This document shows positions 16,913 to 25,344 of a stretch of DNA of 45,210 nucleotides, one piece after another. A program made the translations under genes and the position numbers. The notes beneath the pieces were generated by a model. That model was not told the DNA's origin. It ran no database searches and saw only the letters and a program-made list of their open reading frames with translations. The DNA is from Candidatus Nitrosopumilus sp. (lineage in GTDB: Archaea > Thermoproteota > Nitrososphaeria > Nitrososphaerales > Nitrosopumilaceae). Within the stretch, counting starts at the first letter, position 1; each line of letters opens with the position of its first letter. The stretch lies in the NCBI GenBank assembly GCA_029864805.1, contig JAOTSS010000007.1, positions 1-45,210 of the forward strand. The letters run 5' to 3'.

Positions 16913-18177
16913 TTATTGTCCTCTGATTTAGTTTTTATTTTTTGTATACGTATCTTTGTAGTTCTATTTTTTTCTACTTGTTCAACAATAAACTTTAATG
17001 ATTTTAGAGTTATAGTGTCTGATGGTTTTGGAATATTGTGCAGTTTTTCATGCAAAAGGCCGTTTAATGTTGAATAGTCATCCCCGTATGGAATATCTGT
17101 TTTAAAGTATTCATTGATTACATCTATTTCTAAATCTCCTGTTGCAAGTATTGTATTGTCATCTATTTTTTCATAAACTGTTCTTTTGGAATCTGTTTCA
17201 TCATAAATCTCTCCTACTATCTCTTCAATTAGATCTTCCATAGTTACACATCCCTCAAACCCGCCAAACTCATCTATCACTATTGCTATGTGGGTGTTTT
17301 TTGCCTGCATCTCTTTGAGAAGTGAATTCACTTGTTTTTCTTGAGATACAAATATTGGTGTGCGTACTAGATCTACTAATTTCTCTTTTAGTAGTTCTGG
17401 ATCTTGCAGATGTTTTAGTATGTCTCTTATATGCAATACTCCAACAATATCGTCTAGATTTTTACCATAAATCGGAATTCTAGAATATCCACTTTTGTCT
17501 ATCAAATCTACTGCCTCATTCAAACTCATTTGTGAATTGAGGGCAAACACTCGTGTTCTGGGGGTCATGACAGACCTGACCACTGCCTCGTCAAATTTGA
17601 GTGCGCCATGCACCAAATCACTTTCGTGTTCATCCAGGGCTTCATCTCTTTGCCCTTGTTCTATTATGCCGCCAATTTCCTCCTTTGTCAAGGCAGGAGG
17701 GTTGTAATCACTACCTGTGATTTTGATTATGCCTCTAGTTATCTTTTCAAGTACCCAAACTGCAGGATAAAATACATAGCTAAAGGCCATCAAAATGCCA
17801 CTACATCGTAAAGAAACTTTTGTGGCATTAGCATTACAGTATGTTTTTGGGGTTACCTCTCCAAAAATTATAATTAAAAACGTCATGATGCCAACTGCTA
17901 TTCCTAAACCTGATTCTCCAAATATTTCAATTGCAACCACCGTAGCTAATGATGCAGAACCAATGTTTACAAGATTGTTCCCTAGATTCACACTTGACAT
18001 CATCCAGCCAGGATTTGACTTTAGTTTCTGTAATGCCTTGGCTCCTTTTACATTCTCTTTTACCAGTTGCTCGACTTTAGCCTTATTTGTCCCAACTAGA
18101 GCAACTTCAAGTCCACTAAAAAAACCTGAAAGACCAATGAGTAGTGCAAGTGCAACTAATTCATATTCAAGACTCAC
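16909..18177 (-). CDS. CNNM/CorC-type protein, full form (DUF21, CBS pair, CorC_HlyC)
   Basis: A 422-residue protein: DUF21 membrane domain (FSGLEVALVGTNKAKVEQL, MSSVNLGNNLVN, FGEVTPKTYCN), CBS pair (VRSVMTPRTRVFAL; HIAIVIDEFGGFEGCVTMED) and a CorC_HlyC domain (about 335-410: DNTILATGDLEIDVINEYF, YSTLNGLLHEKL). Members take part in Mg2+/Co2+ efflux or uptake control and bind Mg-ATP at the CBS pair. GTG start 18177 overlaps the upstream stop (GTGA). It sits beside a CorA-like gene, which suits divalent-cation handling. A shorter paralogue is at 7099. Confidence 0.92.
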   Translation of the reverse strand: MSLEYELVALALLIGLSGFFSGLEVALVGTNKAKVEQLVKENVKGAKALQKLKSNPGWMMSSVNLGNNLVNIGSASLATVVAIEIFGESGLGIAVGIMTFLIIIFGEVTPKTYCNANATKVSLRCSGILMAFSYVFYPAVWVLEKITRGIIKITGSDYNPPALTKEEIGGIIEQGQRDEALDEHESDLVHGALKFDEAVVRSVMTPRTRVFALNSQMSLNEAVDLIDKSGYSRIPIYGKNLDDIVGVLHIRDILKHLQDPELLKEKLVDLVRTPIFVSQEKQVNSLLKEMQAKNTHIAIVIDEFGGFEGCVTMEDLIEEIVGEIYDETDSKRTVYEKIDDNTILATGDLEIDVINEYFKTDIPYGDDYSTLNGLLHEKLHNIPKPSDTITLKSLKFIVEQVEKNRTTKIRIQKIKTKSEDNN

Positions 18178-20342
18178 TTTTTTTCAGAACACCTGTAGAT
18201 TATTGATGTCAGCAATGCTGCCCTTTCTACAATGCTATCATGAATAATGTATTCCTGTGTGGAGCGATACTTGTGACCTATAGGCCCAAACCCATCTAAA
18301 GCTGGAAGCTCTGCCGGAACATTGCTGATGTCCGAGGACATGACCTGCTCATGTCGTTTTATCTTTATTTCGTGTTTTTTTGCCAAATCTTCTATCATCT
18401 CATAAAATACTGTGTCAGATTTCTCTTCCATTACGGGAGGTCTTGTCTGAACTTGGTTTATTGCCACCTCCAGTTTTGGTGCACCAGATTCACGTTTTTT
18501 CACAATGCTTCTTATCTTAGAATCAAGTAACTGTCCAAGTTGAGGGTTTTTGTAGCTAGAAATCAAAGAAAGAGTTGCGTAATTTGGCGTATGGCCATGT
18601 GAGCCTTGAGCAACAACAGATGTGGTTCTTAATCTATAGTTCTTTTCATCTTTTGACAGCTTCTCTATTGCAGAAATTTTCTTACCCAAAACTGGAATTA
18701 TTCCATGAATGTCAGCAGAAGTTACATTTGGTGCCGTGAAACGAATCTGATAGTCATTTCGTCCATAGCAAGTAGTTATTATTCCGCCTTCTTTGCTGGC
18801 AGATTTTAACCCCATGATGTATTTTGATTTCTTGGAATACTGTTGGACCAGTTCTTTGCTAAATCGGCCACCTAAACTATCATCAGTAGTTAGCAATATT
18901 GCACATCTTATCTTTCGCAGTCTTTTTGCAAAGCGTAATGCATGCAAAGCTCCGAGCATCACTGTCAACCCTCCTTTACTTTCTGCTATTCCTGAACCTA
19001 ATATTTTGTCACCACTTTCGTAATAGTTTATCAGGTCATTTGGCCCATAGTGGGTATCCATGTGCGAAACAATCAATACATCATTTTCAGTTTCGTCATG
19101 ATTGGTAAAGAACCTAAAGTCGCCCACATCGAACTGTTTGTGGACATGTTCGTTAAATCCTAAGTGTCGTAGTCTTCTGGAAATAATATTCCCAAGCTTG
19201 TTTACATTGTCGATGTTGTAGACATGCGTATTGAGGTTCACAAAATCCCTCAGAGTCTCTTTAAGGCTTGGCAGGTGTCCTCGCAGATATGTTCTTGCCA
19301 CAACCCGGAGTGGTTGTGTCATATCAGGTTCTGCCTCTTGTGCTTGTTGAGATGAACCAAAGTATCGCATTACTGCAACATCAAGAATCTTGTTGATTAG
19401 GGATTCATAGGTGTATTTTGCAGTTTGTGCTGCATAAAACAACGAACCTCCGGTTCCAAGGCTTGCCATTGAGTTTAATTCTAAAATGTAAAGATTCTCA
19501 TCTTTATCCATCCTGAAGTCCACTCTACTGTAATCGTTTAATCCCAGGGATGAAAATGCCTTGATGCACATTTGTCTCATCTCTTCTGTTTTTTCTTTTG
19601 ATAGTTTGGCAGGACATGTTTTATCCACTCCGCCTTTTTTCTTTTTATCATCTATGGTTTGGATTTGATCAGGATCATCCAGGTTGATTTCAACTATTGG
19701 AAGTATGTCTATGTTTGGAGGATTGCCTATTATTCCCACTGCAAATTCTCGTCCTGAAATAAATTGTTCTACTAAAATATCCTGTTGGAATTTTTCAATC
19801 TGTACTGCAACTGCCTTACGCAAATCATCCCAATTATCTACCACTTCCATTCCCATGGAAGTGGATTCAAGCTTTGGTTTTACAATTACAGGGAAAACCA
19901 AATCATCAAACTTGTCTTCAGCAGTTCGGAACACCCAAAATCCTGGAGTAGGGATGTTATTTTTTTGCAGTACAATCTTTGTCATTACTTTATCTTGTAC
20001 TATCGCATGTCCTGCAGGGCCTGATCCAATGTACGGAATTCCAAGCATCTCCATCATTGCAGGAACATGCGTGTAGCGATTTTGTCCCTGTATTCCATAA
20101 GCCATGTTGAATACCATTCCAGGAGAATCTCCTGCAACTACCTTTGGCATAAATTCACGGAGTTCATCTGCCAGGTGTATATCTCCTTCAATCACCTTTA
20201 CAGTATGTCCTCCTTTTTCTAATGCTCTTGCAACACGTTCAACTGCCTTTTTACTGTAATGTTCTTTGGTGGTCATACCAAACACGTTTATGACATCATC
20301 TGGATCTATTTTGTTTTCATTATAAATTAAAGCGACTTTCAA
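18174..20342 (-). CDS. ATP-grasp ligase (D-Ala-D-Ala ligase-like) fused to a degenerate M20-family peptidase domain
   Basis: A 722-residue fusion. Residues 1-330 are a Ddl-like ATP-grasp enzyme: N-terminal domain (VALIYNEN, GIPYIGSGPAGHAIVQDK), central VIVKPKLESTSMGMEV and VEQFISGREFAVGI, and metal ligands Asp275, Glu288, Asn290 (RVDFRMD, LELNSMASL); it should join an amino acid to an amine using ATP. Residues about 345-720 follow the M20/CPG2 fold (SHMDTH, AESKGGL, TTDDSLGG, SSDISNVP, ALDGFGPIGH), but of the usual metal and base residues only His427 is plain; others read E454, D488, S489, K513, R693. TTG start 20342 has AAGGTGG upstream. It is first in the operon, facing the RHH regulator. 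This archaeon should not make murein, so the product is probably another dipeptide or amide (inferred). Confidence 0.87.
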   Translation of the reverse strand: MKVALIYNENKIDPDDVINVFGMTTKEHYSKKAVERVARALEKGGHTVKVIEGDIHLADELREFMPKVVAGDSPGMVFNMAYGIQGQNRYTHVPAMMEMLGIPYIGSGPAGHAIVQDKVMTKIVLQKNNIPTPGFWVFRTAEDKFDDLVFPVIVKPKLESTSMGMEVVDNWDDLRKAVAVQIEKFQQDILVEQFISGREFAVGIIGNPPNIDILPIVEINLDDPDQIQTIDDKKKKGGVDKTCPAKLSKEKTEEMRQMCIKAFSSLGLNDYSRVDFRMDKDENLYILELNSMASLGTGGSLFYAAQTAKYTYESLINKILDVAVMRYFGSSQQAQEAEPDMTQPLRVVARTYLRGHLPSLKETLRDFVNLNTHVYNIDNVNKLGNIISRRLRHLGFNEHVHKQFDVGDFRFFTNHDETENDVLIVSHMDTHYGPNDLINYYESGDKILGSGIAESKGGLTVMLGALHALRFAKRLRKIRCAILLTTDDSLGGRFSKELVQQYSKKSKYIMGLKSASKEGGIITTCYGRNDYQIRFTAPNVTSADIHGIIPVLGKKISAIEKLSKDEKNYRLRTTSVVAQGSHGHTPNYATLSLISSYKNPQLGQLLDSKIRSIVKKRESGAPKLEVAINQVQTRPPVMEEKSDTVFYEMIEDLAKKHEIKIKRHEQVMSSDISNVPAELPALDGFGPIGHKYRSTQEYIIHDSIVERAALLTSIIYRCSEKK

Positions 20343-20388
20343 TTTTCAACCACCTTTATTGTTACCTCTAATACATTTCTGTTTATTT

Positions 20389-20416
20389 TGTAATAACACT
20401 GTAATACAATGTAATA
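20389..20416. promoter_or_regulatory. Three phased TGTAATA repeats, candidate RHH operator
   Basis: TGTAATA occurs at 20389-20395, 20400-20406 and 20410-20416, spaced 11 and 10 bases, i.e. on one face of the helix. They lie in the 123-base gap between the operon start (20342, minus) and the ribbon-helix-helix gene (20466, plus). RHH dimers read short direct or inverted repeats spaced about one turn, so this is a natural binding site for the neighbouring protein on both promoters. Confidence 0.55.
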
Positions 20417-20465
20417 AAATAAAGACAAATATATTAAATTTTCTAATTGTCATAAAAGTTAAGTT

Positions 20466-21053
20466 ATGGTCAAAAAATTAATAAATATGAAAAATTCAAG
20501 TGAAAAATCAGCTAACGTTAGTACAACTATACGTATTCCAAAGAAAGTTTTTGAAAAGATTGAACTTGAAGCAACTACACAAGATTCGAATATATCCAAT
20601 CTCATAAACTCTATCCTGCGCAAGTACGTAGCATGGGATCGATTTGTAGGAGATATTGGCTATATGCATATGCCAAAAGCATTCCTTCGTAGCATGTTTG
20701 AAAAGATTACCAAAGAAGACATGGAAAAACTTGCGACCACAACTGGGCATTCACGAATGCGAGATGCAATTTTATTCATAAATGGAAAGGTGGATCTGGA
20801 TGGAACAATCAATGTCATAAAACTATGGTTATCTGCATCTGAAATTCCAATACGAATTATTAGAGACTCCGAGTCTGTAGAATTTATTGTTCCTCACAAT
20901 CTAGGTCAAAAATGGTCCATGTATTTTGCAATTATTTTGAAAACAATATTTGATGAGCTAAATCTTTCATTAAAAAAAGAAGACCTAGAAGAACATACTG
21001 TCACAATAATCTTTTCCATAAATACAAACACTTCAAACAAAAAGAAATCATGA
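20466..21053 (+). CDS. Ribbon-helix-helix DNA-binding protein, likely regulator of the divergent operon
   Basis: A 195-residue protein. Residues about 17-62 form a ribbon-helix-helix (STTIRIPKKVFEKIELEA, then NISNLINSILRKYV). The remaining 130 residues form an alpha/beta domain without metal-binding His/Cys clusters (MHMPKAFLRSMFEKI; a beta-rich part SVEFIVPHNLGQKWSMYF), so it is not NikR-like; it might sense a ligand or mediate oligomerisation. ATG 20466 is the first start. It is divergent from the seven-gene operon with TGTAATA repeats between, the usual arrangement for an autoregulated local repressor or activator. No sensor function can be read. Confidence 0.8.
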   Translation: MVKKLINMKNSSEKSANVSTTIRIPKKVFEKIELEATTQDSNISNLINSILRKYVAWDRFVGDIGYMHMPKAFLRSMFEKITKEDMEKLATTTGHSRMRDAILFINGKVDLDGTINVIKLWLSASEIPIRIIRDSESVEFIVPHNLGQKWSMYFAIILKTIFDELNLSLKKEDLEEHTVTIIFSINTNTSNKKKS

Positions 21054-21333
21054 ACAAAAAAAAGCATCTGCCTCTTTTTCTGTATTTGTTGTAAAAAAAA
21101 TAATCTAAAGGTTTAGGTATTTGCGTTAAATTGTTAATTTTTCACTCTAAGATGAGTTATTGACATCTGACTAAAAGTTTGAGCAGTCATTGTAATTTAT
21201 CATTATAAGATCTTTCTCATGATTAATATGAACCTAGAAATGTCTTGAATTTCATTTATCTAGTGTTTATCTGAAGTCCTCTTGTACTATTATCACTATC
21301 GTGGGATAGATGGTGCAAATGTTAAACCACATT

Positions 21334-22437
21334 TTACCTTCGCTTAATTATTGTCAAAACATCCTCATCTAGTAAAATGTGATTCAAACCTACTCTCTGT
21401 CCTCCAAATTTCACACTTTTGCCCCATACCAAACCATATCTGAACTCTCTTTTCAATCTCCGGTGTAACTTGTTACAAATATCTTCAACTGTGTCTCCTT
21501 CTCTTGCAATCAGGGGTTCTTTGAAATCTGTTTCTCCACCTTTTGGACGCATATAGATTCTGATAAATTTTAATCTCTCATAGATTTTTTCTTTAAGCAA
21601 ATCAATGTTAATATCCGAATTTGCTGAAACTTCTATTACATCAGATTTTATTTTTGTCTTTAAATCTTTTAGAAATTCTTTATCCACTAAATCAATTTTA
21701 TTCAAAATGGTGATTGCTTTAGAATAACTAATGTTCCCAGCAATATGATCTGCTAGTTGTTCTGATGTCAAATCCTCTCTTACTACAACACGGGCACTGA
21801 CAATTCCGTAAAGATGTAAAATATCTTTGAGATGTTTCTCTGTAATTTTTGTTAATTTTACTTGCTGTGCGATTGCAATTCCGCCCATTGATGCTTTTTC
21901 TATTGTAATGTTTGGAGGTAACTGATTCAGCCTGATCCCTATGTTTCCTAATTCGTTTACAAGTACATCTTCATGAAATGGTTGAAATACATCTAATACA
22001 AGTAACACAAGATCTGCTGTTCTTGCAACAGATAAGATTCTCTTTCCTAATCCCTTTCCTGTAGATGCACCCTTGATAATTCCTGGAAGATCTAATACTT
22101 GGATTTTTGCTCCTCTGTATTCCATCATGCCTGGAACAACTGTGAGTGTAGTAAATTGAAAAGCTCCTACTGCTGATTTTGCCCCAGTCATTTTGTTTAG
22201 CAGTGTTGATTTCCCAACACTTGGTAATCCAATAAACACAATTGTTGCATCACCACTTCTCCTAACATCAAATCCATCTTGCTTCATCCCGGATTTTTTG
22301 GTAATGTCTGCCTCTTGCTCTCTTTTCAGTTTTGCAATCTTTGCTTTTAGTAAGCCTATGTGATGTTCTGTAGCTTTGTTAATCTGAGTTTTTGCCATCT
22401 CGTCTTGAATGGCTTTGATTTTTTCAGGAATCCCCAA
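21334..22437 (-). CDS. DRG/Obg-family GTPase with TGS domain
   Basis: A 367-residue archaeal DRG (developmentally regulated GTP-binding) protein, conserved across archaea and eukaryotes and linked to translation. Helical N-terminus (1-60), G1 GLPSVGKST, a switch-II DLPG (VLDLPGIIKGAS), G4 NKID, then a C-terminal TGS domain (about 290-367: GGETDFKEPLIAREGDTV, EFRYGLVWGKSVKFGGQRVG). Length and order match the family. The DUF504 gene lies two bases upstream and is probably co-transcribed. ATG start. Confidence 0.95.
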   Translation of the reverse strand: MGIPEKIKAIQDEMAKTQINKATEHHIGLLKAKIAKLKREQEADITKKSGMKQDGFDVRRSGDATIVFIGLPSVGKSTLLNKMTGAKSAVGAFQFTTLTVVPGMMEYRGAKIQVLDLPGIIKGASTGKGLGKRILSVARTADLVLLVLDVFQPFHEDVLVNELGNIGIRLNQLPPNITIEKASMGGIAIAQQVKLTKITEKHLKDILHLYGIVSARVVVREDLTSEQLADHIAGNISYSKAITILNKIDLVDKEFLKDLKTKIKSDVIEVSANSDINIDLLKEKIYERLKFIRIYMRPKGGETDFKEPLIAREGDTVEDICNKLHRRLKREFRYGLVWGKSVKFGGQRVGLNHILLDEDVLTIIKRR

Positions 22438-22439
22438 TA

Positions 22440-22667
22440 CTATTCATCTCTCGCTACATTCTTTTCAAATAAAATCGTATTACTCTTCTTAATTTTTTTG
22501 ATCCTGCTGATTGGGATGGTTTGAAAATTATTTGATTGAATTAAAAATTCTGGCAGTGAGGATTCTTTAATTGTGTGAAAATCTCTGTAGAAAATTCTAT
22601 ATGATTTTGCTTCATCTGCAAATCGTGCTTTACTGAATATATCTTCTATTACACCTTTCTTTACCAT
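22440..22667 (-). CDS. DUF504 / MJ1316-like protein (75 aa)
   Basis: A 75-residue protein with the usual DUF504 order: an N-terminal helix (GVIEDIFSKARF), a beta strand YRIFYRDFH, and the conserved end TIPISRIKKIKKSNTILFEK. The MJ1316 domain is proposed to bind RNA, including cyclic-phosphate ends. It precedes the DRG GTPase by two bases; a shared role in RNA or ribosome metabolism fits but is inferred. Confidence 0.8.
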   Translation of the reverse strand: MVKKGVIEDIFSKARFADEAKSYRIFYRDFHTIKESSLPEFLIQSNNFQTIPISRIKKIKKSNTILFEKNVARDE

Positions 22668-22763
22668 GTTTTTAATTTCATTTCTCTTCTAATAAGATGT
22701 CTTTGGATTTTTGATTGTCTTTTTTTATTATCCTTTTTTAACAATGCTTTATTTTCAGATCAT

Positions 22764-23345
22764 ATGAGAAAAACTTTCCTTTATTCAATTATTGGGTTTC
22801 TCATCATTTTTTATTTTAGTTTGACTGTTTTTATCTTACCTGAAAAGTATCTTTCAACTGAACAACTAATTCCTCAGCCTTACTTTGAAGTAATTTTATC
22901 TGATACTGAGATTCTCCTTGGTGATTCTTTTCGGCTGAGTGTAGTTTCAGAGAATAGGGGTGATTATGGTGACATACATATCCTTTCAACTGCATTTCCA
23001 AACCTTACTGAAATTGAGGGCATAGTGCAGATCATAACTTATGATTTTACACAGTCATCTGTAAGTATTGCACCTGGTGATGAAATAGGTGCCAAATACA
23101 GTGGTGGATTGGAATCTACCATTGCAAAATATCCGTCAATTGAAGCAATGAGTAGGCCTATTTTACCTGGTGCAAAAAATAACCTTGAATTAATTATCAC
23201 TCCTGAAAAACCAGGTATCTTTACGATCTATGTGAAGTCTATTGACATTCCACATACTAGTAATCGATCACACTATCCTTTATCAGGCATTTTAGATCAT
23301 CAGAATGAATATGTTCTGGATTATTCAGTAAATGTAAATCCCTAA
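22764..23345 (+). CDS. Membrane-anchored extracellular beta-sandwich-like protein
   Basis: A 193-residue protein with an N-terminal hydrophobic segment (about 5-27) that may be an uncleaved anchor, then a beta-rich exterior domain: ILLGDSFRLSVVSENRGDYG, a middle part with APGDEIGAKYSGG and an end TPEKPGIFTIYVKSIDIPH that resembles immunoglobulin-like strands. It ends with several His/Asp (HYPLSGILDHQNEY) that could bind metal. No family is recognised. The polytopic protein at 23371 starts 26 bases downstream, so they are probably partners. Confidence 0.75.
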   Translation: MRKTFLYSIIGFLIIFYFSLTVFILPEKYLSTEQLIPQPYFEVILSDTEILLGDSFRLSVVSENRGDYGDIHILSTAFPNLTEIEGIVQIITYDFTQSSVSIAPGDEIGAKYSGGLESTIAKYPSIEAMSRPILPGAKNNLELIITPEKPGIFTIYVKSIDIPHTSNRSHYPLSGILDHQNEYVLDYSVNVNP

Positions 23346-23370
23346 TATTTTATGAACTGCTAGAGACACT

Positions 23371-24456
23371 ATGCCCCTATCTCAATCTGATCTCCTGAAG
23401 AAATCTTTGGAACTTTATTCAGAAAAGATTTTTCTTTTTGGAAGTATTTTTACAAGTTTTGGAATATTACTCGTTACCGTAGGTGGAAGCTGGGATATTA
23501 CAAATCATCTATTAAATAGACCTGAAACCTTTTTCTCTCCTCCACATGCCTTCATGTATACTGGTGTTGCCATATCTTTGATTGGTACAATTCTTTCTTA
23601 TTTTGGATGGCATAATTTACAAAATTCTAAAGATTACTATTTTCCATCTCTTAAAATTAAATTAATTGGAATTGGATTGCTTATCGGAGCTGGTCCTTTT
23701 GATTATGTCTGGCATTCCAATTTTGGTTTAGATGGTTTGCTTAGTCCTCCTCATTTGACATTGATACTGGGAATGTTTCTATGTGGTATAGGTGGAATGT
23801 TCGGTATTTCCAAATACCTTAAAACCAATAATTCTAAATCTTTATTTCAGTATTTGTTGGTCTTAGCTGTTTTGCCAATATGGCTTTCTGGTTCTGGAAT
23901 AATCTCTTCATTATCACTGCCTTTTTCAAATACTGATTATTTTGAATTAAACCCTGACCCTACATTTGCCTTTTTTGTGGCTAGTTTGGCTTTTCCATTT
24001 TTAATTTCGTTTTCGATATTGCTAATTTTTAGATTATCTGACCTAAGGTTTGGAATGGTGAGTATCCTTGGTGGTCTGTTCTTGTTAATTTACAGCTCCA
24101 CTGCAATTGTTCCAAATTTTGCCTTGTTTAATTCAATACAATTTTACTCATTAAATTTAATTCCATTTGTAATGTCTGATGTTATTTTGAGAATTAATAA
24201 CTCTAAGAAATCTTTGATTTTTGTAGGAGGATTACTAGGCTCTATATTTTACATGATTTACTATCCTTATGTCATGTATACCTTTAATGAGAGTCTGCTT
24301 GGAAAGCTAGTTTCACCAAGCTTAATCTATTTTGTATATTTTGAATTGATTGAAACTGTTTTATTATACACTGTGATTCCTGCCATAATTATGGGCATAA
24401 TTGCTGTGTTTGCATCTGATAAATTATCCCAAAAGATCTTGATGAAAAAATCTTAG
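23371..24456 (+). CDS. Polytopic membrane protein with two SPPH motifs, function unknown
   Basis: A 361-residue protein with about ten membrane segments. Two related loops are striking: SWDITNHLLNRPETFFSPPH near residue 39-60 and FDYVWHSNFGLDGLLSPPH near 109-128. Each has an acidic residue, a His four positions on and a later Ser-Pro-Pro-His, each at the end of a membrane helix, which suggests an internal repeat and a His/Asp metal site in or near the membrane. Later helices lack the motif. I recall similar unnamed proteins but no function. It follows the exterior beta protein at 22764, so a membrane enzyme or transporter with an exterior partner is possible. Confidence 0.8.
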   Translation: MPLSQSDLLKKSLELYSEKIFLFGSIFTSFGILLVTVGGSWDITNHLLNRPETFFSPPHAFMYTGVAISLIGTILSYFGWHNLQNSKDYYFPSLKIKLIGIGLLIGAGPFDYVWHSNFGLDGLLSPPHLTLILGMFLCGIGGMFGISKYLKTNNSKSLFQYLLVLAVLPIWLSGSGIISSLSLPFSNTDYFELNPDPTFAFFVASLAFPFLISFSILLIFRLSDLRFGMVSILGGLFLLIYSSTAIVPNFALFNSIQFYSLNLIPFVMSDVILRINNSKKSLIFVGGLLGSIFYMIYYPYVMYTFNESLLGKLVSPSLIYFVYFELIETVLLYTVIPAIIMGIIAVFASDKLSQKILMKKS

Positions 24457-24481
24457 AATTTTCTTACGTAGCAAATATTAT

Positions 24482-25201
24482 TTGGTTCAAAAAACAAGTT
24501 TTGTGAAAAAGAAGACTTTTGCAGTAGATATTGATGGCACAATAACTGAAAATGGTGGGGGTAGAATTCACTTGGATGCCCTGGATGCCTTAAGACGTTT
24601 AACCAATATGGGTCATGACGTAATTTTTGTTACTGGCAGATCATCCATAGAAGGATATCTGCTTTCAGTGTTTGGAGGAACAACAAAAATTGCTGTTGGC
24701 GAAAATGGTGGCTGCATAACTCTTGATTCCAATGATCATATTTTGTTGGGAAATATTGAGGAATGCAAAATTGCCCTGGAAGTTATTAAAAACAATGTTG
24801 ACAATGTTAAAGAAAAACTTGTTTTTCCTAGGATGACTGAAGTTGTTTTAGAGAGAACATTTGATCTAGATACTGCTAGGAAAATACTATCTGAAAAAAA
24901 TATTGATGTGGAATTGTCTGACAGTCAATATGCATTTCACATCAATTCCTCTGGAATTAACAAGGGTACAGGATTTTCCAAAATTATGGAAAAATATTCC
25001 ATTTTAAGAGATGATGTTATTGCAATTGGTGATAGTGCCACAGATATTCCTTTATTTCAAGTGGCAAAAACAAGCATTGCACTTGGAAATGCTTCTGATC
25101 TAGTAAAATCTAATGCTACAATGATTGTATCTGCTAATGCAGGAGATGGGGTAATTGAGGCATTAGATAAATTGGCACCAAATTTATCCGGACTAAGTTA
25201 A
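24482..25201 (+). CDS. Archaeal phosphoglycolate phosphatase-type HAD hydrolase
   Basis: A 239-residue HAD-superfamily (Cof-like, archaeal PGP type) phosphatase. Motif I DIDGTITENG with the nucleophile Asp, motif II VTGRS, a Lys in the cap region, and motif III/IV IAIGDSATDIPLFQVA. Family members dephosphorylate 2-phosphoglycolate or related sugar phosphates in an Mg2+-dependent way; the substrate cannot be read from sequence. TTG start at 24482; a GTG at about 24503 is possible. Its stop overlaps the convergent zinc-protein gene by four bases. Confidence 0.87.
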   Translation: MVQKTSFVKKKTFAVDIDGTITENGGGRIHLDALDALRRLTNMGHDVIFVTGRSSIEGYLLSVFGGTTKIAVGENGGCITLDSNDHILLGNIEECKIALEVIKNNVDNVKEKLVFPRMTEVVLERTFDLDTARKILSEKNIDVELSDSQYAFHINSSGINKGTGFSKIMEKYSILRDDVIAIGDSATDIPLFQVAKTSIALGNASDLVKSNATMIVSANAGDGVIEALDKLAPNLSGLS

Positions 25202-25344
25202 TTCAGATAGTTGCATCTAATATGAATAAATTCAACTGGATGGGCTTTGCAGTGTGGACAATAAAGAGCAAAACCTGAGTTATTGCATCCAGAACAACCG
25301 CAGTTAATCAACAATATGCCACACTGGCAACGAAATCTAGTCAT
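25198..25344 (-). CDS. Tiny Cys-rich zinc protein (48 aa), translationally coupled
   Basis: The start is fixed at ATG 25344 by a perfect AGGAGG five bases upstream and by an ATGA overlap with the stop of the small membrane protein before it. The 48-residue product has eight cysteines (CQCG, NCGCSGCNNSG, LYCPHC, IRCNYLN), enough for two zinc sites. A longer frame from 25419 exists but would overlap the upstream gene fully. Function unknown. Confidence 0.7.
   Translation of the reverse strand: MTRFRCQCGILLINCGCSGCNNSGFALYCPHCKAHPVEFIHIRCNYLN

Noticed and set aside
18174..20342. Peptidoglycan (D-Ala-D-Ala) synthesis gene
   Set aside because: No other murein gene is present and this kind of archaeon lacks murein; the ligase family has many other substrates.
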